Source: Tubiluchus corallicola (taxonomy: Eukaryota; Priapulida; Priapulimorpha; Priapulimorphida; Tubiluchidae). From it: a stretch of DNA of 64,000 nt. Within the stretch, counting starts at the first letter, position 1. Each line of letters starts with the position of its first letter. The notes beneath the pieces are model-generated. The model had not been told where the DNA came from. It did not search any database and saw only the letters and a program-made list of their open reading frames with translations. Both the position numbers and the translations under genes were made by a program. Shown here in pieces: positions 46,440 through 58,130 of the stretch. The stretch is from assembly GCA_030141605.1 (NCBI GenBank), contig JAQGDQ010000387.1:62001-126000 (forward strand), in the 5' to 3' direction.

Positions 46440-47670
46440 ATATAAAGCACAGAAAGTAGGAAAGCGCAGTATTCGCGCAGTTAGTGTCACCCTAGCGGCA
46501 ATTCAGTACGGTCTGTTGTTGTCAAGTACGCTACAGCGCAGTTCTTCGCGCACCGTTATCTAGCAGACGAATTTATGAGATGCCTTCACCAAAGCCTGGC
46601 CGGTCGGTGAATTGTAAAAATAAAGATATAAACGCTAGAATATCTTCTTTTAAATTTCCCAAGGATGCCGCCAGGTAATTATATTAAAATGTTAATTACA
46701 ACAAGTTTTGTAACTTTTGTTACAAATTAAAATATTATTAATTTTTTGCACACTAAGCAAAGACTGCAAGGCCTACATCTGTCTTTGCCGATTTGTAGCA
46801 GCTGTGATATTTTTCAATATTATTTAGAATTATTAGTTAAAATAAAAATTATTATATTCATATCTCATGAAAATTAATAGGCTTATTTACAAAAGAAGTT
46901 AAGAAAGCTGATTATAGAGAAAGTTTGCAAATACCTGCTTCATGTAGGATGCTATTTCTGGAGAAATATTTTTTCTAAAAAACATTCCTATTTAAAATGT
47001 TCTTATTCTGCATTTGCACAACACTTATATCTAAAGGCTACACAACTGCTTATGGTGTGTACCTTTTATGAAGTAAATGTACTTGTTTATTATGTCCCAC
47101 TTATATAAAGCTGGAACAGCTAACCTCTTACAGACGAGAAAATAAGAATTATTTAATCTGGCGTTCAGGGCTGCCTAGTTAGCTCATTGATAAAACGCAC
47201 CTGTGTGTGTGTGTGTGCGTGCCTGTGTGTGTGTGCGTGCGTGTGTGTGCGTGTGTGTGTTCACATACAAACCTATGTAATATATGTGTGATTATATAGA
47301 ATAACTGCAGGGCTCGTAAATTGGTGCAGAATGTCAGGCGATTAGACCTTATGAACAAAAGCAGCCAATATTTACACAGAAACTTCTACTTGTGCAGCGA
47401 GCACTTTGAAGTTCAGAATTCATGAATGTAACTTTAAAAAACAAGTTAGTATTGCCGTTATATTTTTACATGTAATATAATATTAGATTTTTCATGTCTA
47501 ATCAGGCTAAGGTCTACGTATTGTATGATCCACCTCACCTTTCGAAATGCCTTCGTAATGCTTTGAAAAAGTACAAAGTTACATTTCGAGCTGTGAATGA
47601 GCCTATGGAGGCACAGTGGTGTTTTATTAACGACTTTTTTGATGCAAAGTTCGTATCTGTTACATCTTAA
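46440..47670 (+). pseudogene. THAP/P-element-like transposon remnant, copy 1
   Basis: Exon-like block 46580-46674 begins MPSPKPGRSVNCKNKD and ends SFKFPKDAAR with phase-2 GT. Block 47311-47425 continues after TAACTGCAG| with RARKLVQNVRRLDLMNKS and LCSEHFEVQ. Together they give a THAP zinc-finger pattern (FPKD, LCSEHF), but one expected N-terminal cysteine is missing and a frameshift follows the HF box. Block 47506-47670 encodes VYVLYDPPHLSKCLRN, the DPPHLxKxxRN-type motif of P-element/THAP9-like transposases. The non-coding part 46440-47000 is repeated at 61440-62010. Confidence 0.7.
47203..47262. repeat. (TG)n microsatellite after a tRNA-like fragment
   Basis: TGTG/TGCG-rich run. The preceding 47170-47200 (CTAGTTAGCTCATTGATAAA) resembles a SINE A-box region, but no B box follows. 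Confidence 0.8.
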
Positions 47671-48249
47671 AATCTGCCAATCAAGAATTTCAAACTATGC
47701 CTCTAAAATCAAGGAAGTACCTTAAACTGTCAAATCATTAATTTTTAATTGTTTCATCTGCTGTTGTTTTGCTTCTACAATCTTCTAATTTTCGACTAGA
47801 TGGCCTTTTCATTTTTAAGTTACCCACCTGTTTAATACTTACCTGACCAGTTTGAGGTGCAGTGAAATTTAATAATATAACAGAAATTGGTTATTTTTGT
47901 GAGTTTAAATAGACGAGACGTTTAGACAGTCGGCGACGCTTACTTTTAATAATATTAAATTGCTGGATGCACGAGGTAGTGAAATAATAGTCAACAATGG
48001 ACAAATAAAATTATTGTTGTGGAGAGACCCGAGAGTTCGTTTGAGGAATCTCTGATTTTTTGCACAAATCTAGCTTGTGACATGCTTTAAGTTACCTGGA
48101 GAAAGATGAGGAATGGCTCATTTTTTGAAGTGCTCTGCGATTTGGACTTGCAGTAATCGCTGAACAAGATAAACAGGATTTGCTTTTTCGTTATTACGCA
48201 TAGGCACAAAATAGGTAAGAGGCTTATACTAATCATTAGTTAACGTGAT

Positions 48250-48330
48250 CTCTCTTTCTCTCTCTCCCTCCCTTTCACTCTCTCTCTCTTTCTTTCTTTC
48301 TCTCTCTCTCCATCCTTCTCTTTCTCTCTA
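48250..48330. repeat. (CT)n-rich microsatellite
   Basis: Impure TCTC/TTTC run. No gene is seen between 47671 and the minisatellite at 48734. Confidence 0.9.
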
Positions 48331-48733
48331 AGAGATCTAAAATTACTACATACAAAATTAAGACATTGATCCACAATTTAAAAATTTAGATTTAAAATAC
48401 ACATCAGAGTTTACAATAGAAAGCACATGATAATTAAGGCCAATATATGATTATATCCTTTGTAAACACTTTTTAATTCGAAATTAACAAAACATGCAGA
48501 TGTTTATGTTAAGTTTTTTTTCTGAAGTAATTACTTGATTTTCTGAAAAATTCTAAAAAAATTTCTATGACATGAGAGTCAGGAATGATGTTTTTTAGAA
48601 AAAACATATTAAATGGTAATTTTTATTTGTATAGAATATTTCTCTAGAAATACAATACTACATGAGCCACGTATTTGGAAATTTTCCTATAATCAAGTTT
48701 CTTAACTTCGGCGCAGTCTTTGCTTAGAGTACA

Positions 48734-50050
48734 TGACGAAGTAGCTGTAACATTATTTGCAATGTAATGTTGCTGTTAACGAAGTAGCTGTAACATTATT
48801 TGCAATGTAATGTTGCTGATGACGAAGTAGCTGTGACATTATTTGCAATGTAATGCTGCTGACAATGAAGTAGCTGTAACATTATTTGCAATGTAATGTT
48901 GCTGATAACAAAGTAGCTGTAACATTATTTGCAATGTAATGTTGCTGATAACAAAGTAGCTGTAACATTATTTGCAATGTAATGTTGCTGATAACGAAGT
49001 AGCTGTAACATTATTCGCAATGTAATGTTGCTGATAACGAAGTAGCTGTAACATTATGTGCAATGTAATGTTGCTGACAATGAAGTAGCTGTAACATTAT
49101 TTGCAATGTAATGTTGTTGACAATGAAGTAGCTGTAACATTATTTGCAATGTAATGTTGCTGATAACGAAGTAGGTGTAACATTATTCGCAATGTAATGT
49201 TGCTGATAACGAAGTAGCTGTAACATTATGTGCAATGTAATGTTGCTGACAATGAAGTAGCTGTAACATTATTTGCAATGTAATGTTGCTGATGACGAAG
49301 TAGCTGTGACATTATTTGCAATGTAATGCTGCTGACAATGAAGTAGCTGTAACATTATTTGCAATGTAATGTTGCTGATAACAAAGTAGCTGCAACATTA
49401 TTTGCAATGTAATGTTTCTGACAATGAAGTAGCTGTAACATTATTTGCAATGTAATGTTGCTGATAACGAAGTAGCTGTGACATTATTTGCAATGTAATG
49501 TTGCTGATAACGAAGTAGCTGTAACATTATTTGCAATGTAATGTTGCTGACAATGAAGTAGCTGTAACATTATTTGCAATGTAATGTTGCTGACAATGAA
49601 GTAGCTGTGACATTATTTGCAATGTAATGTTGCTGACAATGAAGTAGCTGTGACATTATTTGCAATGTAACGTTGCTGATAACGAAGTAGCTGTAACATT
49701 ATTTGCAATGTAATGTTGCTGATAACGAAGTAGCTGTAACATTATTTGCAATGTAATGTTGCTGACAATGAAGTAGCTGTGACATTATTTGCAATGTAAT
49801 GTTGCTGACAATGAAGTAGCTGTGACATTATTTGCAATGTAATGTTGCTGACAACGAAGTAGCTGTAACATTATTTGCAATGTAATGTTGCTGATAACGA
49901 AGTAGCTGTGACATTATTTGCAATGTAATGTTGCTGACAATGAAGTAGCTGTGACATTATTTGCAATGTAATGTTGCTGATAACGAAGTAGCTGTAACAT
50001 TATTTGCAATGTAATGTTGCTGATAACGAAGTAGCTACAACATTATTTGC
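48734..50050. repeat. 43-bp minisatellite, about 30 units, hairpin in each unit
   Basis: The unit is ACGAAGTAGCTGTAACATTA followed by TTTGCAATGTAATGTTGCTGATA. Inside each unit AACATTA and TAATGTT are exact inverted repeats around TTTGCAATG. Junction variants (GATAACG, GACAATG, GATGACG, GATAACA) recur in blocks, suggesting segmental amplification. Confidence 0.96.
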
Positions 50051-50059
50051 AGTGTAATT

Positions 50060-51290
50060 TTTAAAGTTACAGAAAGTTTTCACTTTAATTCCCTTTGAAA
50101 ATTGTAGAAATCCCATTCAGTTATATGTTTATTTAATTCACTGAACCAAAAAAGTTTTTTATTGCAAAAATGTACTGTTAAATGTAAATAGATTTTTTAA
50201 AATTAGTTTGGCCCACAAAGACACGTAACTACAACAAATAGTTATAATATTATTTGTTTGTAACAAACAGGACAAGTCTAGCTGATTAATGAAGATAATT
50301 CTCTAAGATGAAACTTTCAATGTGAAACTTGTAGGGTGGTCAGCCTCACCCATCCATTTACTAGCCAAGCCTAACATTGCTGGCTTCATAGCAGGGCCAC
50401 TCAACTAATTTCTTTCAACAAGACAACCTTCGCAGGGCTACAAAACCTTCACAAACATCTAATGGGAATGTTTTAAATCGACCAGTACACGATGAAACAA
50501 GAGGAGCGTTGCCATGGTAACACGATTTGGCATCATCAAAAGTTAGCTGCTATAGAAGATGCTTTCAGAAAATCTCTGGGCAACCATAAAAAGTTTGTTT
50601 CTAGTGCTTATTTTTCAGCTGCTATTCATGGGCTCAACCAAGGACGTTTCTATATGTGGATCAGGTGCTTATGAATCCAGTTTTTCCAACGAGCTTCATA
50701 TCTGTGGAATTGTTTATCCATTGTAAATGGAAATCTCACTGGACAGGCAATCGTAACTTCACTTTTCAATGCAGGTCCTCACGTTGAGTGCCACTAGTCT
50801 TGTTTGGAGCCATTTGTACGAAAAATATTTTGGCTTTAAGTGACTGACTGGCTGATGGTAGGACTAATAACATGTGCTGCACAAAAAGAAAACGATACAA
50901 AACTGCCTCAAAACGAGGAAATGTAAACAGCCATTAGTTTGGTGCAATTAACGATCGTCACTCTGTGTGACCTTTAAATGACCTCGAAATCAGAGGTCAA
51001 TCTAAGGTTAGCCACTCCTCTTTCCTATCTCTCTTTAATGAGAAATGTTAATGATTTTTCGTGTTTGGTTTAAATTTTGATCTGTATAAAGCCAAAGTGT
51101 CAAGCGGACAGATTTGAGCTTCCAGCATCTCAGACCAAAGGCGTCCAATCTCCATTATTTTTTGTAGGAAAACGAAAAAGCAGATAATCAAGATTTATTT
51201 TTTCAATGTTTTATTTTTTCATCGCTTGTTAGCATAAATAATTCACCAGCGCGGACAACGTGGTCATTGGCTGGTGAGAAACAGACATCA
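50060..51290. other. No gene seen
   Basis: Moderately GC-balanced sequence without a supported exon. 50492-50674 is open but lacks splice or homology support. Confidence 0.35.
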
Positions 51291-51292
51291 TA

Positions 51293-51985
51293 AACACTTA
51301 AAGGACAAGAAAGGGGGTATCTGAAGTAGTTTGCACATAGCTTTGAAAATAATATTATTTTATAGCAGTTTTATACGTATATCGTGCTCGCATTGAAAGA
51401 ATTTTTGTTTGTTTTCATTTTAAATCTCCCGCGCTATTATTAGGAAGTCGCCATTACATGGCGTCATATGTGCACAACGTAAATCAGAGGAAGAAAAGGA
51501 AATGTTAAATTATGTCCCAAAAAAACATTCCCTGCAAATCTATATTACTTAGCATTTCGCTTACCTGTTGGAAAGAATCATGTAACTAGAAAAGAAAATT
51601 ATTAATTATTTAAAATGCTTTCACCAATTGGTAAAATGTCGCTGGCTCACCCTCCAGGGTGCGCCACTCACTAACCGAAAACGTATTTTTAATCTTATTG
51701 ACAAGATACAGTAATTTAATATTTTACTGAGTAATATGTGTGCGCTACGAATGCTCTGATTGTTTTTTCAAACTTTACACAATGTTATCTAAACTTGTTT
51801 CAAATGACCTGTACTCAAAATGGCTGCGTCTAGCGGTCATCGCCGGAGTTTAAATTTACAAGTTTTACACAGCGTTACTGCCGATTGAAGTCCTGTATGC
51901 AAACAGGCAATATGTAAGTGATATAAAATTTCAAGACGATTTTTTTAAGATTTACGTTTATGATGGGTTTTCTTCACAAAAGAAT
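51293..51985 (+). repeat. Repeat family R620, copy D (longest)
   Basis: Aligns with copy A over its whole length: AAGGACAAGAAAGGGGGTAT, TTTTTGTTTGTTTTCATTTT, CTGGCTCACCCTCCAGGGTG, CAAAATGGCTGCGTCTAGCG, CATCGCCGGAGTTTAAATTT. Confidence 0.75.
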
Positions 51986-52285
51986 GGCTTCTATTTCCAG
52001 CTTCCAAAATCTTTCATTTCATCACATGTTGGCCATATGCACATTGTGTTTCTCGCATGTCAGACGCTTTGCAGGTATCACGGGAAGAATTCTTCCATTT
52101 TTTTCATTAAAGAATAATTAGTTTTTGTCACTCAGGTATTTAATATTTCATATTGCTTCGTTCTACGCCATTTTTTTGTTAAAATTTACATTTTTTTTTG
52201 TATTGTCGTTGTCACTTAAATAACGAGTTGTAAAAATACCCCTCATTGGTTGTAAATATTCATTCAATAACCGATAAAATAACAT

Positions 52286-52430
52286 AACCATTGTTTTATA
52301 AGCTTAAGATGTATAATAAAGTTGTAAAAAGTGCATACGTTTTGAGCATTGTTTTAACTCGCGCATGCGCAGCAGCTCTGTGTGTATAATTGCGTATCAG
52401 GGGACGGATTCACAAAGCTTCTTACGAATT
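52286..52430 (+). repeat. Direct repeat flanking the GT49 gene, left copy
   Basis: CATAACCATTGTTTTATAAG through GGATTCACAAAGCTTCTTAC is closely matched at 55288-55437 in the same orientation. It contains CGCGCATGCGCAG, a good NRF1-type palindrome, and AATAAAG. Inverted TTACGAA/TTCGTAA motifs continue to about 52510. Confidence 0.75.
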
Positions 52431-52882
52431 GGTTTATTTCTAAGATTATTACGTGAGACTACGTTCTTAGGCTTGCGATCGAATTCGCAAAGGTTTCGTA
52501 ACCTAAGAAGGTTATTAAAACAAAACCAGAGCCAATCTTAAACTGCAGGTCAAAACAATCTACTCTTTAAAATATTGAAAGCAAACATACTATTTTCTCA
52601 AGAGTGACTTACGTGAAAGAATTATTACCACAGAAACACAATTTCACGTTCGCGTCACTAGCTCTTCGCTGTTACATGCATTTCGCAATTCGCTAGTTAG
52701 ACGGGCACTAGCGCCCGTATTTCTGAAACGCATTACACAAAAAACAGGTGCTGTACTCATTTTAAATGATTTAGTGCGATAGGCCTACATAAATTAATTT
52801 TATATTACGTTACACTGCATTACATTTCACCACATTACAAATTCACATTATATTACATTGCACTACATTACACTACACTTCA

Positions 52883-54752
52883 TTACAAGTTTACATGCAT
52901 TTTCAAATTTTGATATTTGGGCGCAAAGTATCCTTCTATGGGCATTTCCTGGCGACTAGTACATCGTTCTCTTTTGGTCTCACTGAGGTTGTAACGATCA
53001 TTTAGCTCTTTTTTGAAAAATAATTTATACAATATCCCATTAAATGTTCCTGTTCGGATGTGTTTTTGAGTCAACAAGGTTCGATTTCGATGGATTCCAT
53101 GATGAACAAGAAACGAGTTGTCTAGAATATGAAAATGATAATCTTGGAAGCACATTTCCAAAACTTGATGTTCTCTATCGTTGCCATAACCCAAAAACCT
53201 TTCGTCATACAGCGGCTCACTGTTCTCACCTGGAAAGTACGAAGATGACAAAAGAGTGTGCAGAATTGTAGCGTCACTGTCAGTTTCATTAATGTCTAAT
53301 AGATGGCGCAACCATCTAGGACGGGTCATTGCGGCGTATAGTGCGAACCGGTACACACTGCTCTGACCTATTCCTACTATTACACCGCTCTGGTGGCGAG
53401 AGAGAGAAAGGATGGAGAGAGCGAGAGGGAGAGAGAGTGCGAGATGGAGAGAGTGCGAGAGAGAGAGACAAAGAAAGAGGGAGACAAAGAGAGAGAGAGA
53501 CAAAGAAAGAGGGAGACAAAGAAAGAGAGAGAGACAAAGAAAGAGAGAGAGAGAGAAAGAAAGAGAGAGGAGAGTTACATACCTATGTAAAATGGTTCCC
53601 ACAAAGGCGGCATCCATTTGCTTACGAAATACTCATTCATTTTATCAGTAGAAACGTTTTGCTTGGTCCACAAGTCAAAATATGGAATTCGATGACATTC
53701 TGAACAAATAAACTGAAACAAAATGACTTTAATAAATTTGCGTAAAACTTGCAGCTACTGTTATGATCGTCGTCGTGTGTTGTTGTCTGCTGTAACCACT
53801 TTGATTGTCGTCATCAGTGTATTGATCGTGATCACGGTCGTACCGGCAGTTCCTATTGTTGTTGTTGACGTTAGGTAAGGAGTTGGATGTAAAAATATCT
53901 TACCTTGTGAAATGAAACGGCTGTCTCGTTTTTTAAGAGGTCAAGTAATTCTAATCTGTCGTCTGGTAACGGCACTGACTCGTCAACTTCAAAGTGGGGA
54001 ACTACGTAAACCGCTTTTTTCTGTTCACGTGGGGGCGCTTCTGTTTCTCTCAGCCGATTGTGCATCATTTTGATGAACATTTCCATCAGATTTCTCGAAG
54101 GTTTCTGCTCCACGTCAATGGATAAAACAAACTTAGTCTTAGCAGCAAGACGAGCCGCGTTTCTGCCCACGTTAACAGGGTAAAAACCATACCGTTCCAT
54201 GTCAGGTCCTCCAGTAGGTGGCGCGGACAGATGAGAACATGTCAATTTTCTCACATTTCTGTTGGCAACACTGCAGGGAGGGGCACTGGAGGGAAAAAAC
54301 AGAGACATCGTGACAACTTCCGCAACTTTTGGGTTGCAATTTTGCATCAAATGCAGATAATCCATGATAAAATCATAGCTGTCTGTGGGTGCATACACTG
54401 CTATTGATATTGGTCCATTGTGTCTCTTCACTAAGTCTTGTAGATGATGTAGATAATGCCAGCTGACTTGCGTGGCAAGAGTCACTGATTCGTTCCACGA
54501 AAATTGCTTCGTACCTGCTGAATAGGTTTGAAATTTTCGAAAATTGAACGTCATGTTAAGCACGTTGTGGTAAAACGTTGTGTCGACCACATTGTCATGT
54601 ACCACCTCTACGCAATCTGTCCATTTCCTCATCCGCGGTTTCACATAAGGATTGGTGCTAATGTCGAGATGCAATTGCAATAATTTCACAAGTATTAATA
54701 ACGCCAATAGCTGTAAAAGCAGCAGCACGAGAAATAATGCACTCTTCCCCAT
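52883..54752 (-). CDS. GT49 glycosyltransferase, beta-1,4-glucuronyltransferase 1-like
   Basis: Three coding exons: 53904-54752, 53583-53712, 52883-53229, all GT..AG (donors GTAAGA and GTATGT), 441 aa. Start is the ATG at 54752. The protein is a type II Golgi membrane enzyme: a Leu-rich signal anchor at about residues 6-27, a stem, and a GT49 catalytic domain. B4GAT1 adds GlcA to the xylose primer on alpha-dystroglycan; LARGE carries a related domain. Matching blocks are YGFYPVNVGRNAARLA, the metal-binding position VLSIDVEQKPS, PLWEPFYIGENSEPLYDERF (spanning the exon 2-3 junction), LGYGNDREHQ and HFHILDNSFLVHHG. The metal site reads D213-V-E215 rather than the usual DxD. Exon 2 is confirmed because it bridges WEPFY to PLYDERF in frame. 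Intron 2 happens to be partly open and contains a GA repeat. Orthology with B4GAT1 itself is not proved; invertebrates have several GT49 paralogues. Confidence 0.9.
53390..53575. repeat. (GA)n-rich simple repeat in GT49 intron 2
   Basis: GAGAGAGACAAAGAAAGAGG-type units; all frames on the plus strand give Arg/Glu/Lys repeats, which are not genuine coding sequence. Confidence 0.92.
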
Positions 54753-55033
54753 TTGTGACACAGCAGACAAAAGGTATGTCCGTTATTGATTTTTCAGCTC
54801 ACGTTAATATTTTTCGCTTTCATAAATTCGCAACTTAAAATTACGAGATGTAAAACTTCTAAGCAGTACTAATACTCATTGGCTAACGAACCTTACTTTA
54901 CAAGTAATAGAACAAGGTCAGACCCGGTTGTCAGACAAGCTGCATTTAGTGCATAAACGAGCTGGCAACAGCTACATGCCACCACATCAGCTAATTACTC
55001 AAAATCCTTCTCTATTAAAGCAAAACCGGACCC

Positions 55034-55203
55034 AAATGTACGTCAAAATAATCTTGTTGTAGACTGTTGGCATCCTTTTGTGTTGGAAGACAATGGAGTG
55101 TGCCCTGGCAACAGCTACATGCCTTTACATCAAAATGTACGTCAAAATAATCTTGTTGTAGATTTTTGGCATCCGTTTGTGTCGGAAGACAATGGAGTGT
55201 GCG
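55034..55203. repeat. Tandem duplication, about 100 bp x2
   Basis: AATGTACGTCAAAATAATCT, then GGAAGACAATGGAGTGTG, occurs twice. The linking GGCAACAGCTACATGCC is also present at about 54963. It is upstream of the GT49 start. Confidence 0.88.
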
Positions 55204-55287
55204 CCAAGAGAGTCAGTTATTGATCACATTGATGGAGCTGCAGCGTCGACTGTGGCTGAGCAGTCCGATCTTTGAACACTGGAGTGG

Positions 55288-55437
55288 CCATAACTATTGT
55301 TTTTTAAGCCTAAGACGTATAATAAAGTTGCAAAAGTGCATAAGTTTTGAGCATTGTTTTAAGTGCGCATGCGCAGCGGTTCTGTGTGTATATTTGCGTA
55401 ACAGGTGGCGGATTCACAAAGATTCTTACGAACGTGG
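55288..55437 (+). repeat. Direct repeat flanking the GT49 gene, right copy
   Basis: Right partner of 52286-52430, with the same AATAAAGTTG, GAGCATTGTTTTAA, GTGCGCATGCGCAGCGG and GGATTCACAAAG blocks. Confidence 0.75.
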
Positions 55438-55477
55438 TAGTGAATCAAGCCACTGGAATAAAAACCGATTTATGCAT

Positions 55478-55633
<156 letters not shown>

Positions 55634-55650
<17 letters not shown>

Positions 55651-55840
55651 TCTTTATTTAAAGTCGGCTTTTTGTCAATCAACAACTACATAACAGAAAC
55701 TACTATTACCCCACTTTTACCCTAAATACCACGCGTCAGGGAGGGAAACAGCAGCTTTTTAAAGTGTTTGGTGTCGAACTCACGACCTACCAGACGGAAA
55801 GCGAACGCGTTACTACTAAACTAAACCGTCTTGTCTAAAT
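55634..55840 (-). mobile_element. tRNA-derived SINE, reverse orientation
   Basis: The reverse complement matches 9219-9495: head GACGGTTTAGTTTAGTAGTA, B-box region GTGAGTTCGACACC, body with TGTAGTTGTTGA and TTTAAATAAAGATTATTATT tail. It has about the same length as the 9.2-kb copy. Confidence 0.82.
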
Positions 55841-55844
55841 AGGA

Positions 55845-56928
55845 AAAGAGAGTAACAATTATTCTTCAATAATGACAGCGCATGTGCCAAATTTCGTAAA
55901 CATTTAAGCTACGGTTGACATTGTGTAGATTAAATAGGCATCTATTTGACAAATATTTTCAAGACGGTCCTGCGCATGCGCATGTCTTTCCTGTCAGACT
56001 TTAGACAAGTTTCGGTTCAAAAATTTAATGTTTACCATAGTTAGCCGACATTCTTAAAATTACGATTATAATTAATTAACATTTCTAATTTAATAAGTCT
56101 TCGCACTTTCGTTGTGCGTACGCGCAGTTGCTGTAGGTCAAAGGTTAAGTGTACCACAGCAATGCATCTTGGTCGAAACCGGCTAGCGGGTAAAGCAAAG
56201 TCGTCTGCAACATCAGTTTAGTAAACTTCAGTTGTTTTAAGTGAACTTTATTTAACTATAAATTAGTCTGGGCGTAGAGTGATTTACTAGCAGGATCTTG
56301 CTTGGGAACAAGAAAAAATGAGCTAGGTAAGGTTCTAGCTAGCTGTTAAAATTGTCTCTATTACAATAGCATGGGTTGCGAGGTGTTGTTACCTGTACAC
56401 AAATGCGTTGTCTATCACACTTAACCTTTGACCTTTTCACAAAAATCACAAAACTAAAACAACATATAACAGCCAGAAGTACACTGGCTTTAAATAATAA
56501 CTCATAAAATAAGCGTCTTCGTTTAAAATGAAGCATTTTATTTTAAACTTTTCATTTCAGCTCATATCAACGTAGACTTTCTAATGATAACAGTTTAAAT
56601 TCATTTCTGTGGACAAAATTTTATGCAATAATACTGTAGTTAATAGAGAATTGAGTTAAAGGGCCACGGCTTATATTATTTCTCCACTTTGTCAACAGAT
56701 GTCACCACGCTACATGCAATTGTTTACAATTGTTTATTGTTGACAGCGTGAAATAAAAGCAAATGATTTCTAGTCAGTAAATTTTCAATTGACAATAAGA
56801 CAGCAAACAGATCATTTCTGGAATAAAATTTGTGAAGCATCAAACTATATTTACTTAAAACAACAAGGTTTAAAATATCATAAACTCAACAAAGATTAGT
56901 TATGAAACGTGATTCTTGGAAGAAAAGT
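55845..56928. other. No gene seen; NRF1-like site
   Basis: CTGCGCATGCGCATG near 55973 is a strong NRF1-type palindrome, and 56107-56130 has GTGCGTACGCGCAG. Otherwise AT-rich, without a supported exon. Confidence 0.35.
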
Positions 56929-57494
56929 ATTTATCGGGATTTGAACCCAAAGCCTAGGCGCTTAGGTACTGGGAATCTACGTATTGTCACATGAAACAAC
57001 AACATTGTAAATTAATGTCACGTCCAAAATCTCATCTTTATCTAGTTTTACTAATTTACAAACAAAATAAGCAAGTGAAGAAATGTACTTATTGGGATTC
57101 GAACCTAGTGCCTTAGGCGCTTAGGTACTGGGAATATATGTATTTTCGACAAAAAACAGCAACATCGTAAATTAATGTGAAACGTCCAAAATCTCATCTT
57201 TAAATAGTTTTGCTGAAACACAAACAAAAATAAGCAAGTGAAGAAATGTACTTATAAGGATTTGAACTCAGTGCCTTAGACGCTTAGGTACTGGGAATCT
57301 ACTTATTGTCACATGAAACAATAACATTGCAAATTAATGTCATGTCCAAAATCTTATCTTTATCTAGTTTTACTGAAATACAAATAAAATAAGCTAGTGA
57401 AGAAATGTACTTATCGGGATTCGAACCCAGTGCCTTAGACGCTTAGGTACTGGGAATACATGTATTGTCGACAAAAAACAGCAACACCTTGACG
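56929..57494. repeat. About 160-bp tandem repeat x3.6, A-B-A-B order, tRNA-like T arm
   Basis: Units start near 56929, 57077, 57241 and 57401 (the last truncated). Each contains, on the minus strand, GGGTTCGAATCCCGATAAGT or a variant, a B-box/T-arm motif, followed by TTCTTCACTTGCTTATTTTG. Units 1 and 3 share TATTGTCACATGAAACAA; units 2 and 4 share TCGACAAAAAACAGCAACA, so the period of homogenisation is two units. Confidence 0.85.
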
Positions 57495-58130
57495 GTTTAG
57501 ATAATCTTCTCTCTAAAATAATTGATGTAAACAAACACATCTTTATCTGCAGCGACTTCAACTTAAACTTGCTTACCCGTGACTCGCACGATGGAACTGA
57601 ATCTTTCATCAATTGCCTGCTTAGTCATTCATTGTATTCCTTAGTCACCAAACCAACAAGAATTGTTACTTAATTGATCATTTGTGTGCTAAATGACAAC
57701 TTAAGCGTCGGCATTCTCTACAGCGATATATCTGACCATTTTCCTCAGTAACCAGCTTGAAAGTGACACTCCATTCAAAACCAATAGTTTCAAACTTAAG
57801 AATCCCTAGTGATAACACCATCCCAGACTTTACGTCCAAACTAACATCCCATCACTGGCCCCAATTTTTTTGCATACAAAATCCTGACTCGGCATTTCAA
57901 TCCTTCTTTAAAGATTACTACAATATTTACAATGATAACTTTCCGCTAGTCACAAAAATAATAAAGCCACGGATGTTAAATAAACTTTGACTAACAAGCT
58001 GGTTGATACACTCAGTTAAAGACAAAAATAAATTATATAAGGTAAAATAAAAAAATCCTACTAACCTGAACATCGACCATTATAAAACATATAGAAATAA
58101 TTTAACGTCAATTCTAAGAACTCTCCATCC
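57485..58130 (+). pseudogene. LINE endonuclease fragment (CR1/L2-like), degenerate
   Basis: Plus-strand blocks read KHIFICSDFNLNLL, LYSLVTKPTRIVT, LIDHLC, YSDISDHFP and later LYKVK and YKTYRNNLTSILRTLHP. These follow the order GDFN-like, TKPTR, IDH and SDH of APE-type endonucleases, then the linker to RT. Frameshifts and stops interrupt it. Confidence 0.65.

Noticed and set aside
53230-53582. Open minus-strand frame through GT49 intron 2 (SGVIVGIGQSS...)
   Set aside because: Exon 2 to exon 3 splicing joins WEPFYIG to ENSEPLYDERF exactly as in the GT49 family; the intron merely lacks stops on the exon 3 side.
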